DNA from: Tepidanaerobacter syntrophicus
GTDB taxonomy: Bacteria; Bacillota; Thermosediminibacteria; Thermosediminibacterales; Tepidanaerobacteraceae
Reading direction: 5' to 3'
Assembly: GCF_001485475.2 (NCBI RefSeq)
Contig: NZ_DF977000.1
Coordinates: 124,001 to 188,000, forward strand
Length of the DNA: 64,000 bases
Part shown: piece after piece, positions 45,963-54,139 of the stretch
Layout: the number at the start of each line of letters is the position of its first letter
Numbering within the stretch: the stretch's first letter is position 1
Notes under the pieces: generated by a model
What the model was told of the DNA's origin: nothing
Seen by the model: only the letters and a program-made list of their open reading frames with translations
Database searches by the model: none
Program-made: the position numbers and the translations under genes

Positions 45963-46960
45963 TGGCATGGAATTTTATTCAAAATCAGGTCCTGGGCCTT
46001 AAGTGGCTAAATACATTGATTGGAAATATATTAGTAAGGCTCGGATTGGATATAGAAAGCAAAGTAGGCGGCAGTCTTCAGTTTTTCTTGTATGACACAT
46101 TAAAGATTACTTTTCTCTTGTGTATCCTTATTTTTATAATTTCCTATATACAAAGTTATTTTCCTCCGGAACGCAGTAAAAAGATTATGGGAAAATTCAG
46201 CGGCATATGGGCAAATTGTATGGCGGCACTTCTAGGGACGGTAACGCCCTTTTGCAGTTGTTCATCTATTCCGCTGTTCATTGGTTTTACAAGCGCAGGT
46301 CTTTCGCTGGGTGTTACGTTCTCTTTTTTGATCTCGTCTCCCATGGTGGACTTGGGCAGTCTTGTGTTGCTGATGAGTATCTTTGGAACAAAAATCGCCC
46401 TTGCTTATGTGGTTCTAGGTCTTGTTGTCGCTGTGGCAGGCGGCACGCTCATAGAAAAGCTGCAAATGGAAAAGTATATTGAAGAGTTTATTGTAAAGGC
46501 CGGCAGAGTAGACATTGAATCTCCTGATTTGACTCAAAGCCAGCGGCTGCTATATGCAAGAGAGCAAGTTTCGAGCACATTTAAAAGAGTTTTTCCTTAT
46601 ATTTTAGTTGGAGTAGGCATAGGTTCAATTATTCACAACTGGATACCTGAAAGCTTTATAGAAAATATACTGGGCGATAACAATCCTTTTGGCGTAATTA
46701 TAGCAACATTGATAGGAGTGCCAATATATGCGGATATCTTTGGCACCATACCTATCGCAGAAGCACTGCTTTATAAGGGAGCGCAGCTTGGAACAGTGCT
46801 GTCTTTTATGATGGGGGTAACTACACTGAGCCTACCTTCCATGATAATGCTGCGCAAGGCTATAAAACCCAGATTGTTGACAGTTTTTATAGGGATTTGT
46901 ACTTTTGGCATTATTTTAGTCGGATATATCTTTAATATATTTCAATATATATTTATATAA
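45956..46960 (+). CDS. Permease of the ArsP / DUF318 family
   Basis: A 334-residue membrane protein with eight or so helices. The motif TPFCSCSSIPLFIGFTSAGL and the following GVTFSFLISSPMVDLGSL are diagnostic of ArsP-like permeases; the CSC motif binds trivalent (organo)arsenicals in characterised members, and related proteins export Cu/Zn. ATG 45956 has AAGGAG five bases before it and overlaps the arsR stop by 7 bases; GTG 45950 is rejected. Its operon partners (ArsR upstream, Cys-rich redox protein downstream) fit metalloid efflux. Confidence 0.87.
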   Translation: MLMAWNFIQNQVLGLKWLNTLIGNILVRLGLDIESKVGGSLQFFLYDTLKITFLLCILIFIISYIQSYFPPERSKKIMGKFSGIWANCMAALLGTVTPFCSCSSIPLFIGFTSAGLSLGVTFSFLISSPMVDLGSLVLLMSIFGTKIALAYVVLGLVVAVAGGTLIEKLQMEKYIEEFIVKAGRVDIESPDLTQSQRLLYAREQVSSTFKRVFPYILVGVGIGSIIHNWIPESFIENILGDNNPFGVIIATLIGVPIYADIFGTIPIAEALLYKGAQLGTVLSFMMGVTTLSLPSMIMLRKAIKPRLLTVFIGICTFGIILVGYIFNIFQYIFI

Positions 46961-46977
46961 AAGGTGGAGGGAATATT

Positions 46978-47328
46978 ATGGAACTTTTTGGAAAGAAAAA
47001 AGAGGAAATTGAACCCTGCTGCTGCAACTGTGATTGCAGCGATGAAAACACGAAAATAGCTGAGGAGAAAAAGACTGAAGGCGGCATCAAGATACTTGGC
47101 TCAGGATGTAAAAAGTGCAATGCATTAGAAGAAGCTGCGCGGCAAGCCTTGGCCGAGTTGGGCATGGATGATAAAATCGACCATGTTACAGATTTTAGTA
47201 AGATAGCATCTTATGGAGTAATGAGCACACCCGCTCTTGTAGTAGACGGCAAAGTTGTCTCCTTTGGCAAAGTTCTAAAAAAGGATGAAGTGGTAAAAAT
47301 CCTTAAAGAAGCCAGGGGCTTGAATTAA
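46978..47328 (+). CDS. Thioredoxin-like (MTH895/TM0996-type) protein with N-terminal Cys cluster
   Basis: A 116-residue small redox protein. Residues 36-113 form a thioredoxin fold with active site GCKKC (Cys44, Cys47) and the cis-Pro loop GVMSTPALVVDG. The N-terminal 30 residues carry five cysteines within CCCNCDC (residues 14-20), which suggest metal or metalloid binding. Such proteins frequently follow ArsP-type permeases, as here, 17 bases downstream with GGTGGAGGG before the start. It may hand a reduced metalloid to the permease; that is inference. Confidence 0.87.
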   Translation: MELFGKKKEEIEPCCCNCDCSDENTKIAEEKKTEGGIKILGSGCKKCNALEEAARQALAELGMDDKIDHVTDFSKIASYGVMSTPALVVDGKVVSFGKVLKKDEVVKILKEARGLN

Positions 47329-47340
47329 TAACCGCTTATA

Positions 47341-47396
47341 AAAAGACCAGCCATACCTAAGCATAAACGCTTGGACGGCTGGTCTTTTGGTTTTTT
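47341..47396. terminator. Bidirectional terminator between the ars operon and trxA
   Basis: AAAAGACCAGCC (47341-47352) pairs perfectly with GGCTGGTCTTTT (47377-47388), with an inner AAGC/GCTT stem; T-runs follow for both directions. Confidence 0.88.
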
Positions 47397-47398
47397 AT

Positions 47399-47710
47399 CT
47401 ATAGTCCTATTTCAGCTACTAATTCTTGTTTTGGTCTAAATCCTATTAATTTTTTAGCTACCTTTCCGTCTTCAAAAAGTATAAGTGTGGGTATGCTCAT
47501 GATTCCAAATTTTGAAGCGGTATTGGGATTTTCGTCTACGTTTAATTTGCAGACTTTAATTCCGGGATATTCTGCGGCTATCTCCTCAATAACAGGGCTC
47601 ATCATGCGGCAAGGACCACACCAAGCTGCCCAAAAATCTACTAATACCTTACCTTTTGCTTGAAGGACTTCACTTTCAAAATTATCGTCTGTAACAACTA
47701 TAGGTTTCAT
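47399..47710 (-). CDS. trxA: Thioredoxin
   Basis: A 103-residue classical thioredoxin: [11 protein letters not shown] holds Cys31 and Cys34, and [16 protein letters not shown] the cis-proline loop. It reduces protein disulfides in the cytoplasm. AAAGGAGG precedes the ATG. It is divergent from the triple-HTH regulator and their promoters overlap, so the two may be co-regulated. No thioredoxin reductase is adjacent. Confidence 0.95.
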   Translation of the reverse strand: MKPIVVTDDNFESEVLQAKGKVLVDFWAAWCGPCRMMSPVIEEIAAEYPGIKVCKLNVDENPNTASKFGIMSIPTLILFEDGKVAKKLIGFRPKQELVAEIGL

Positions 47711-47745
47711 TTAAATTTCCTCCTTTGGAAACTATTTTATTTTTC

Positions 47746-47788
47746 TTGACCTGTTTTTGTGGTTATACTATACTACTATTATAGTATA
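47746..47788. promoter_or_regulatory. Overlapping divergent promoters with 20-bp palindrome (trxA / triple-HTH regulator)
   Basis: Rightward: TTGACC (47746-47751), 17 bases, TATACT (47769-47774). Leftward: TATAAT (47778-47783) with weak -35. TATACTA-N6-TAGTATA (47769-47788) is a palindrome lying over both -10 elements; a further TATACTA at 47764-47770 could form an alternative half-site. It is a good operator candidate for the XRE protein. Confidence 0.6.
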
Positions 47789-47864
47789 ATTTATATTTTG
47801 CGAAAACCCCTTAAAGGTTTAGTGTAATATTATTTTTAAATTATTATGGAAGGATGCAGTTTTT

Positions 47865-48629
47865 ATGATAGAGAGCAAAATTATTCGGAGCCTTCGTCAA
47901 AAGCGAAATATGACATTAGAAGATTTGGCCCGGCAGACGGGTCTTTCAGTTTCTTACCTTAGTGAAGTTGAACGAGGCAAGAAACAGCCTTCATTGGAGA
48001 CCCTTGAAAAAATCTCGCAAGCCTTGAATATTTCTCGTGATGCACTTCTTTCTCCAACCAGTCCGGCAAATACCAGCGGACTTGGAGCAAAGATTTCTAT
48101 TATTCGAGAGGAAAAAGGCATGTCTCTTAGCGAGCTTGCTGAAAAGGCCAATATCTCGCCAAGCTATCTTTGCCAAATTGAAAACAGCAAGGTAATGCCG
48201 GCGCTTTCTACTTTGAAGAATATAGCCGCCGCTTTAGATGTAGAACCGGAACTTCTCATGGCTTCCACCAGTTTTGTCGGCTACAAGATAAAAAAGATAC
48301 GGCGGGAGCGAAATATCACCCAAGCACAGCTTGCAAAGAAAGCCGGAGTATCTACCGGTCTTATAGGTCAGATTGAAAGCGGAAAGGTAGAGCCTTCTAT
48401 TAAAACTCTAGAAAAAATCGCTGCAGCGCTTTCCCTTTCGCCGTGCTTTTTTGTTTCAGAGGATGATGAGCTTACGTCTACATTGAAATCTATGAATCCT
48501 GAAATAAGGGAACTCTTAAACGATCCTCGGGTCCGGTCAGCTCTTGAACTTTTGGCCGACTGCAGTACCGAAGAATTTACTTTTATCCTAAAGTTTATTC
48601 AGCTTTACAAGGAACATAGGCGTGTTTAA
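47865..48629 (+). CDS. XRE-family regulator with three tandem HTH domains
   Basis: A 254-residue protein built from three consecutive HTH_3 domains: residues about 3-57 (SVSYLSEVERGKKQPSLETL), 70-125 (SPSYLCQIENSKVMPALSTL) and 140-195 (STGLIGQIESGKVEPSIKTL), each with a clear recognition helix. A C-terminal tail of about 50 residues is helical and may mediate oligomerisation. Single or double HTH is usual; three in one chain suggests binding to a long or bent operator, or two chains contacting six half-sites. The likely target is the palindrome at 47764-47788. Confidence 0.9.
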   Translation: MIESKIIRSLRQKRNMTLEDLARQTGLSVSYLSEVERGKKQPSLETLEKISQALNISRDALLSPTSPANTSGLGAKISIIREEKGMSLSELAEKANISPSYLCQIENSKVMPALSTLKNIAAALDVEPELLMASTSFVGYKIKKIRRERNITQAQLAKKAGVSTGLIGQIESGKVEPSIKTLEKIAAALSLSPCFFVSEDDELTSTLKSMNPEIRELLNDPRVRSALELLADCSTEEFTFILKFIQLYKEHRRV

Positions 48630-48729
48630 ACGCTTTTTTCTAGCCTGATTTTATTATACTATTATTTTTTTTCGCTGTCAATGAGTATTTCTAAATATTT
48701 ATTATGCTACCATAAAGGAGAGAAAATCA

Positions 48730-49980
48730 TTGTCCAAAACAGATACAGCAAAAATATATGTTGTGGGGGGCGGAGCTTCCGGCATATTGGCAGCCCTTTC
48801 AGCTCGCTACAGCGGCGCAAATGTTACTATATTGGAACGCAATCCGCGAATAGGCAAGAAAATCCTTGCTACGGGCAACGGAAGGTGTAACTACACTAAT
48901 GTAAATACAGATATAAAATATTATCATGGCAAAAATCCGGAATTTGCTTATGGCGCACTGTCGGCTTTTAATGTACAGCAAACCATGGGCTTTTTTGAAA
49001 AGTTAGGTATTGTTCCCCGCATCGAAGACGCAGGAAAGGTATTTCCTATGTCTGATCAAGCTTCAAGCGTTTTAGACGTCCTTTTATATGAGCTGAATCG
49101 AGCAGGCGTAAATGTCATATGCAATACTTTTGTCAAAGACATAAAGAAAACAAAGCGAGGCTTTATGCTCCGGCTTGAAGATGGACGAATTTTAGAAGCA
49201 AGCAAAGTAATACTTGCCTGTGGCGGTAAAGCCATGCCTTCTTCCGGTTCAGACGGAAATGGATTTGAGATTGCTAAAAAATTAGGCCACCCTGTAGTTG
49301 ATATATTTCCTGCCCTCGTGCAGCTAAAACTTGAAGGGGATTTTTTTAAACAGATTGAAGGGGTAAAATTTGTAGGAACGGCCGAAGTTATGGAAGGCAG
49401 CAAGAGTATTGTAAAAGATAGAGGCGACATACTTTTTGCAAATTATGGCATCTCCGGTCCTCCTATTTTGCAGATTAGCCGTAAGGCAGGGGAATTAATA
49501 AATGCGAAAAGGGAAGCTGTGCTTAAAGTTTCAATAATAGATGATATGAGCGAAAATGAATTAGATGAGTTTCTTGCAAAACGTTTTCGCAATATGCCTG
49601 AAAAACCTCTTGATTTTAGTCTTGTGGGCTTTATAAATAAGCGACTGATACCTGTTATATTAAGGCAGGCAGGGATTGGTGAAATAAAAAAGCCCGTCTG
49701 CAATGTTTCTACGGCAGAAAGGGCTAAAATCGCAAAAATTTTAACGGATTGGAGATTTAAAATTACAGGCACCAGATCCTGGCCCAGCGCTCAGGTCACG
49801 GCAGGCGGCGTGGATACAACAACTATCAATCCATACACATTGGAATCCACGCTTGTAAAAGGTCTTTACTTTTGCGGTGAAATAATCGACATAGACGGCG
49901 CCTGCGGCGGCTTTAATTTACAGTGGGCTTGGTCTTCCGGTTACCTCGCCGGCAAATCTGCCTCATGTGCGCCAAATTAA
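48730..49980 (+). CDS. BaiN/HI0933-type NAD(P)/FAD-dependent oxidoreductase
   Basis: A 416-residue flavoprotein. The FAD-binding motif VVGGGASGILAALSARYSGANV opens the protein (shown here as VVGGGASGILAA), ILATGNGRCNYTN is the HI0933-family signature, and the C-terminal CGEIIDIDGACGGFNLQWAW closes the FAD site. Members include BaiN of bile-acid reducing Clostridium, but most have unknown substrates. The start is TTG 48730, with AAAGGAGAG 8-9 bases before it. Its last 4 bases overlap the convergent dehydrogenase gene. Confidence 0.9.
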   Translation: MSKTDTAKIYVVGGGASGILAALSARYSGANVTILERNPRIGKKILATGNGRCNYTNVNTDIKYYHGKNPEFAYGALSAFNVQQTMGFFEKLGIVPRIEDAGKVFPMSDQASSVLDVLLYELNRAGVNVICNTFVKDIKKTKRGFMLRLEDGRILEASKVILACGGKAMPSSGSDGNGFEIAKKLGHPVVDIFPALVQLKLEGDFFKQIEGVKFVGTAEVMEGSKSIVKDRGDILFANYGISGPPILQISRKAGELINAKREAVLKVSIIDDMSENELDEFLAKRFRNMPEKPLDFSLVGFINKRLIPVILRQAGIGEIKKPVCNVSTAERAKIAKILTDWRFKITGTRSWPSAQVTAGGVDTTTINPYTLESTLVKGLYFCGEIIDIDGACGGFNLQWAWSSGYLAGKSASCAPN

Positions 49981-51122
49981 TTTCCGTAATAGGCTTTCTT
50001 AAAAAGTTTTTCTAAATCCTCTTGGGTTGGCACCCTGGGGTTTGTTTGCGTGCAAGAATCCCTCATAGCTGTTGCTGCAAGAGCTTCTATGCTGGCTAAA
50101 AAATCTGCTTCAGGAATTCCGGTTTCCTTGAAACACGACGGCATTTCTAGATTTTCTTTAAGCTTTATAACCATATTTCTGAGCTCTTTTGCAGCGTATA
50201 TATCCGACATATAGTTTAGTCCTAAAAGCCTGGATATCTCGGCATATCTTACAGCGGCTTTTTCTTCTTTGCTGTTGTAATCTATGACATAAGGAAGAAG
50301 TATGCCATTTGCTCTGCCATGAGGTATGTGAAATCTTCCTCCTAAGGCATGGGCCATGCTGTGATTTATGCCTAGGGACGTGTGAGTAAAGGCCATACCC
50401 GCCAGAGTTGAGGCATCATGCATCCTGACTCTTGCTTCATCATCATTGCCATTTTGATAAGACTTCGGCAGATAATCAAAAACTATTCTTATGGCTTTTT
50501 CGGCAAGTGCATCTGTAAAATCCGATGCCAGGGTGGAGACATAAGCTTCTATGGCGTGAGTCAAGACATCTATCCCTGTATCTGCCGTTACTGTAGGGGG
50601 TAATGAACGCACAAGATTTGCGTCTAAAATCGCATGATTTGGCATTAATTTTTTATCTCTTAAAGGAATTTTGGCTTTTGCTTTCTCGTCTGTAATTACT
50701 GCAAAATCAGTAACTTCTGAGCCTGTGCCGCTGGTAGTCGGTATTACAATCAGCCTGGGCTTAGACTCTTCATTTTTTTCCTCATTAATACAAGCATAAA
50801 AATAGAGTATGCCCTTGGCAGTGTCTATGGCAGAACCTCCACCGAAAGCAATAATGGTTTCAGGCAAAATCTTCTGCGCTGCTGCAACTCCACTTACAAC
50901 TACCGCAACGGTAGGATCAGGAACTACATCGCTAAAGATTGTATAGCTAATATTTGCCTTATCTAATTGTTCTGTCACGTTCTTTATCATTCCTGATTTT
51001 ACTAAAAAGGGGTCTGAAACAATCAATGCATTTTTGATACCTATTTGAGCTAATACCTCTAGAGAGCCTAACCCATAATGTATCCTTGTCGGAACACAAA
51101 AACTTCCTCTCCAATTTACCAT
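49977..51122 (-). CDS. Iron-containing alcohol dehydrogenase (PduQ/EutG/DhaT-like)
   Basis: A 381-residue group III dehydrogenase. IAFGGGSAIDTAKG is the nucleotide site, IPTTSGTGSEVTDFAVI the family block, and the iron ligands lie in DANLV..., DVLTHAIEAY, GINHSMAHALGG and IPHGRANGILLPYV. Resemblance to 1-propanol/1,3-propanediol dehydrogenases is general only. No microcompartment or diol dehydratase genes are near. Upstream on the same strand is a terminator-like hairpin with an overlapping alternative hairpin (51141-51197), which implies control by premature termination. Confidence 0.92.
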   Translation of the reverse strand: MVNWRGSFCVPTRIHYGLGSLEVLAQIGIKNALIVSDPFLVKSGMIKNVTEQLDKANISYTIFSDVVPDPTVAVVVSGVAAAQKILPETIIAFGGGSAIDTAKGILYFYACINEEKNEESKPRLIVIPTTSGTGSEVTDFAVITDEKAKAKIPLRDKKLMPNHAILDANLVRSLPPTVTADTGIDVLTHAIEAYVSTLASDFTDALAEKAIRIVFDYLPKSYQNGNDDEARVRMHDASTLAGMAFTHTSLGINHSMAHALGGRFHIPHGRANGILLPYVIDYNSKEEKAAVRYAEISRLLGLNYMSDIYAAKELRNMVIKLKENLEMPSCFKETGIPEADFLASIEALAATAMRDSCTQTNPRVPTQEDLEKLFKKAYYGN

Positions 51123-51553
51123 AAAATCGCCCCTTATTTAAAAAAATAGCCCTTAAACCCACGCTTTTAAAAGCGTAGATATAAGGGCAACGTTGCCTTT
51201 TACATAAAAAACAAATACTACATTGTACTTGTTTTTTAATTATAAAATTTTTTGAATGACTAAATTAGTTTAGAGAGCTTATTAGCTTGATAATAATTAT
51301 ACACTATAACCCATCAAGATGCAAGACGGGAGTTAGAAGTGCACAGAGTGACGGTTCTTTTGTGTTCCTTTTGTGTTCTTTGTTCTTTCGTCATTTCGCT
51401 AACCATACTGTCAAAATAACCTCGAAAGTAGGGCAATTCATTTGCTCCCTGCGCCAATCGGAACTTTTAATCATGAATTGAGTCTAAATATACTAGGTGT
51501 ATTTCTGTGTAAATAAGTTATAATTATAAGGAAGAAGGGAAGGTGTATTTATT
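51123..51553. other. Intergenic region between adh and the propeller gene
   Basis: This 431-base gap contains the structured adh leader (51141-51197), the presumed leftward adh promoter (TATAAT on the minus strand at 51239-51244), a T-rich stretch with repeated CTTTTGTGTTC-like words near 51355-51390, and a plus-strand TATAAT (51519-51524) about 30 bases before the secreted-protein gene. Confidence 0.5.
51141..51197 (-). promoter_or_regulatory. Terminator with overlapping anti-terminator-like hairpin in the adh leader
   Basis: GCCCTTAA (51149-51156) pairs with TAAGGGC (51182-51188) around the perfect palindrome ACGCTTTTAAAAGCGT (51161-51176); on the minus strand it ends in TATTTTTTT (51141-51148), the form of an intrinsic terminator, only 19 bases before the adh start. 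A second perfect palindrome GGCAACGTTGCC (51186-51197) shares three bases with the terminator stem, so the two structures exclude each other. Confidence 0.6.
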
Positions 51554-53269
51554 ATGAAAACAACTGGACTGCGCAGCTTTGCCGCTTTGCTGGCAGGGCT
51601 TATGGTATTGATGTCAGCAGCACTGCCTGTAACAGCTGATGTCAAGATACCGACGCTTATGGTGGACGGTCAGCTTATGTCACCGGCATCGCCTCTTTGT
51701 TGGGACAATGAATCGATTTTAATATCATTAGAAGAGCTCGCTGCATATCTTAATGCCAGCTTTCAGTGGAATGAGGCCGAGGGAACAACCTGGATTCAAA
51801 AAAACGGACGCACGATTTTCTTTCGGCCTTCTACGGGAGAAGTGCGCAAAAATGGAGAGCCAGTTTCCGTCCCGGTATCTCCTCGATTGATCAATGACAC
51901 GTTCTATGTGCCGCTTCGCTTCGTAGCGGAAAATCTAGGAGTCACTGTAGTCTGGGATAATAGCGCTTATCAGGTTCAGATTATTACAGGCGAGCGCCAC
52001 ACTCCACCGGAACGGATAAGTGATGAGACGTTTAATGCTGTAGTAGCATATACCGATAAAGGCAATTTGTGGCTGCTTGACGGGCGGAAACGAGATGTTC
52101 TGCCAAAGCAGCTTACAGAGTCAGGCTATGCGGAATTAATAGGCTGGTCAGCCAACGGTGAATGGCTTGCCTATAAATATGCAAGCAGTGAAAGCACACC
52201 CCCTTATTTATGGGTGGTTCGGGCTGATGGAAAGACTGCAGGTCAGGTGGATACGGAGCCTATTTACGGTGACCCGCTATGGTCTCCTAAGGATAACAAG
52301 ATAGCCTATACTGTCATGAAAGACAGCGCTGATGGCTACATTCCGGCGAGCATTGTTAGATATGCCGATATTGCAGCGGAAGGAATCAAAGTCAATACCT
52401 TGCTGGAAAAAGACTTCATTTCAATTCCATCTTTAGCTTGGCATCCGAGCGGGGAAAGCATAACTATTTCTTTCCCGCGCACCGTAGAGCAAACGCCTAC
52501 GCTGGTGCAAGCAAACCTTACCGGCGAGCAGACTGTGCTTTATACTCTAAAAGATGAAGCGCCCGTGGATCTCGAGGGCATTTATAGCTGGGCCTTTATT
52601 AGTCTAAAATGGTCGCCGGACGGTCGCTACCTTGCCTATCATCTTGGAGTGAATTCCGCCTCCCTCACAGCCGATGGCGTTGAAACGGGCGTGCTAAATG
52701 TTAAAACCGGCCAATCCTTTAACTTGAGCGGCGGTCTAAATTATCTCCAATGGCTGGCATTTTCCCCGGATAACACAAAACTGGCCTATATTGCCGGCGG
52801 AGGCCGGGATGCCATGCTCAACAAGCGCTTGGAAATAGTTGATCTTATCAGCGGCAAGATTACTGATTACAGTCAAAAGGGCTATGCGGATACCCAACCC
52901 ATATGGCTTTCGAATAAAACTAATGAACTACTCTTTTGCCGCGGCCCTGAAGCCGAGACCCTATACCAATCGGAAATTTTGCCGGGGACTTTGGCTCCCG
53001 GCCAGCGGATTTATAAGCTGGACAATGATGGCAATGCCGTGCCTGTTACAGCAGGACCCGCCGATACAGCCGACTATTTTCCCAACCCATCGCCCTCTGG
53101 GGAAGAAATTATCTTTCTGCGATTGGAGCGCTACGATCAAGGGTCGCTTTACTTACAGCCGATAAATGCGCCGGAAGAGGCGGTGGAGATTTTGCGGGGC
53201 TTAAGAGGCAGGCCCGGTTACTATGGAAATTATTACCCAGATTGGATTAGCGTCCATTGGTTTGAGTAA
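51554..53269 (+). CDS. Secreted protein: copper-amine-oxidase-N domain plus TolB-like beta-propeller
   Basis: A 571-residue exported protein with a signal peptide (residues 1-28, cleavage near VTADVK). Residues about 30-150 form a copper amine oxidase N-terminal-like domain (SLEELAAYLNASFQWNEAEG; DTFYVPLRFVAENLGVTVVW), common on Clostridia cell-surface proteins. Residues about 160-565 hold TolB/WD40-like repeats, e.g. LIGWSANGEWLAYKYAS, LWSPKDNKIAYTV, LKWSPDGRYLAYHLG and LAFSPDNTKLAYIAGG. It probably binds peptidoglycan or a ligand outside the cell; no catalytic motif is seen. Its codons are clearly richer in G+C than its neighbours, suggesting transfer. Confidence 0.88.
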   Translation: MKTTGLRSFAALLAGLMVLMSAALPVTADVKIPTLMVDGQLMSPASPLCWDNESILISLEELAAYLNASFQWNEAEGTTWIQKNGRTIFFRPSTGEVRKNGEPVSVPVSPRLINDTFYVPLRFVAENLGVTVVWDNSAYQVQIITGERHTPPERISDETFNAVVAYTDKGNLWLLDGRKRDVLPKQLTESGYAELIGWSANGEWLAYKYASSESTPPYLWVVRADGKTAGQVDTEPIYGDPLWSPKDNKIAYTVMKDSADGYIPASIVRYADIAAEGIKVNTLLEKDFISIPSLAWHPSGESITISFPRTVEQTPTLVQANLTGEQTVLYTLKDEAPVDLEGIYSWAFISLKWSPDGRYLAYHLGVNSASLTADGVETGVLNVKTGQSFNLSGGLNYLQWLAFSPDNTKLAYIAGGGRDAMLNKRLEIVDLISGKITDYSQKGYADTQPIWLSNKTNELLFCRGPEAETLYQSEILPGTLAPGQRIYKLDNDGNAVPVTAGPADTADYFPNPSPSGEEIIFLRLERYDQGSLYLQPINAPEEAVEILRGLRGRPGYYGNYYPDWISVHWFE

Positions 53270-53434
53270 GCAACTTAGAATTTGCGAGGCATGATGAATA
53301 AAATGTCTGTGCTGTAATAAAGAAGTATTTCTGGTTATTTTAGGAATTGTTCCAGAAAAAGCCTAACTGGCACATTAAGTTTTTAAAATAAATTTTACAT
53401 AGAAAGCCTAAAAAATATTATCACTTGCAAACCG

Positions 53435-54100
53435 CTATTTTATTGAGTTTTTTAGGTTTTCTATATTTCGTTCATAATTTCTGTCGCCAAAAAATATTCC
53501 AGATGTACCGCCTACAAATATCCTTGCTCCTGCGTTGTAAAGCGGCGGTATCGTTTCAGAGTTTATATTTCCGTCAACCTCTATCTTAATATTTGTTAAA
53601 TGATTTTCTTTTAACATTTCATTTATTTTATATACCTTATTAACTGTAGATTTTATAAACTCTTGCCCTGCAAACCCGGGATTTACTGCCATTGTCAAAA
53701 TAAAGTCTGTTTCTTCTAATAAAGGCTCTATAAGAAGGTGGGACGTCCCGGGGTTAATTGCTATTCCCGCTTTCATATTGCACTCTCTTATTTCTTTGAG
53801 GGCTTTATGGATATGCGGTGTAGATTCCAGATGAACGCTTATTATATCGGCACCGGCCTTTTTTGCCTTTTCAATATAATTTAAAGGATTTTCAACCATC
53901 AGGTGTGCTTCTAAGGGAGTAGTAGATACACTTCGGATAGCCTTCAAAAGGTCAATGCTCAGTGCCAGATTATTTACGAAATGTCCATCCATTATATCCA
54001 TGTGGAACATATCAGTTCCGGCTTTTTCCAGTTTTAAAATTTCGCTTTCCAAATTCAATAAATCCGCGCACATTAATGAAGAAGAAATTTCTATAGTCAT
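53435..54100 (-). CDS. Ribulose-phosphate 3-epimerase family protein (AlsE-like)
   Basis: A 221-residue TIM-barrel epimerase. SSSLMCADLLNLESEI, FHMDIMDGHFVNN (catalytic His33 and Asp35), EAHLMVENP, LTMAVNPGFAGQ and EVDGNIN (second catalytic Asp) are all present. The family includes ribulose-5-phosphate and allulose-6-phosphate 3-epimerases. As the last gene of an amino-sugar PTS operon it more likely acts on a hexulose phosphate than on the housekeeping pentose pathway; the HFVNN instead of HFVPN at the substrate loop is compatible with a non-standard substrate. Confidence 0.87.
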   Translation of the reverse strand: MTIEISSSLMCADLLNLESEILKLEKAGTDMFHMDIMDGHFVNNLALSIDLLKAIRSVSTTPLEAHLMVENPLNYIEKAKKAGADIISVHLESTPHIHKALKEIRECNMKAGIAINPGTSHLLIEPLLEETDFILTMAVNPGFAGQEFIKSTVNKVYKINEMLKENHLTNIKIEVDGNINSETIPPLYNAGARIFVGGTSGIFFGDRNYERNIENLKNSIK

Positions 54101-54139
54101 GTCTAAAGCAAGCCACCTCTTAAACTAATTTTATTGCTT

